DNA of 64,000 bases, from positions 10,849,001 to 10,913,000 of the forward strand of contig JANJXV010000039.1 of assembly GCA_024803745.1 (NCBI GenBank), written 5' to 3'. Shown here piece after piece: positions 63,966-64,000 of this stretch. Source of the stretch: Megascapheus bottae (Eukaryota; Chordata; Mammalia; Rodentia; Geomyidae). Position numbers and translations under genes: made by a program. The notes under the pieces were generated by a model. It saw nothing but the letters and a program-made list of their open reading frames with translations. It searched no databases and was not told where the DNA came from. How positions within the stretch are numbered: the stretch's first letter is position 1; each line of letters begins with the position of its first letter.

Positions 63966-64000
63966 CAGAAGCTAGCTACTCAGGAAGCTGAGATCTGAGG
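63966..64000 (+). mobile_element. B1-Geo SINE, cut by window end
   Basis: AGCTACTCAGGAAGCTGAGA begins a left arm that continues past the window. Confidence 0.85.

Noticed and set aside
1..64000. CRISPR arrays, operons, ribosome binding sites
   Set aside because: The window is mammalian nuclear DNA; its direct repeats are microsatellites, minisatellites and SINEs.

Overview
The window looks like nuclear DNA from a geomyoid rodent (kangaroo rat, pocket mouse or pocket gopher group). The evidence is about seventy copies of short retroposons that share a right arm matching the Geo arm of the IDL-Geo SINE, which is known from Geomyoidea. The copies come in two forms. About seven carry a tRNA-Ala/ID-like left arm (IDL-Geo). 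The majority carry a 7SL/B1-like left arm. Species and locus cannot be named from the sequence alone.

No complete protein-coding gene is visible. Nearly all open reading frames are accidental: they run through (CA)n, purine/pyrimidine tracts or SINEs. The only coding signal I would follow up is a pair of minus-strand segments, at about 25.03-25.12 kb and 17.75-17.89 kb. Their proposed splice sites leave compatible phases, and the second ends in a stop. The product is unrecognised.

Layout. 0-3.7 kb: AT-rich tandem repeats, a small CpG-dense promoter-like patch (about 0.68-0.96 kb), and a polypurine tract running straight into a CpG island (about 2.95-3.64 kb). 4-18 kb: SINE-rich DNA with unique islands and four CTCF-like motifs (6.3, 14.5, 16.58 and 16.64 kb). 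18.7-30.4 kb: the least repeat-invaded part, with many AT-rich, homeodomain-motif-rich unique blocks that look like a conserved non-coding (enhancer) field, plus a fifth CTCF-like motif at 29.3 kb. 30-43 kb: SINEs, microsatellites and an ancient CR1/L3-type reverse-transcriptase fossil (33.2-33.5 kb). 43-55 kb: SINEs, tandemly amplified SINE tails, a long degenerate CA minisatellite and two more unique blocks. 55-59.5 kb: repeated L1 3'-end-like units, an L1 ORF2 fossil split by several SINEs, an AT palindrome region and a MaLR-like LTR. 60-64 kb: SINEs around another enhancer-like unique block (60.95-61.75 kb).

The most useful results are structural: (a) Geo itself reads as a tRNA-Ala-type unit with its own A and B boxes and an insertion between them; (b) one 300-bp trimeric SINE is bounded by an exact 14-bp target-site duplication; (c) many (CA)n and purine microsatellites sit exactly at SINE 3' ends; (d) CTCF-like motifs switch orientation at about 16.6 kb, as at divergent domain boundaries. 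Candidate conserved blocks, exons and CTCF sites are inferences from composition and motifs; no alignment was possible.
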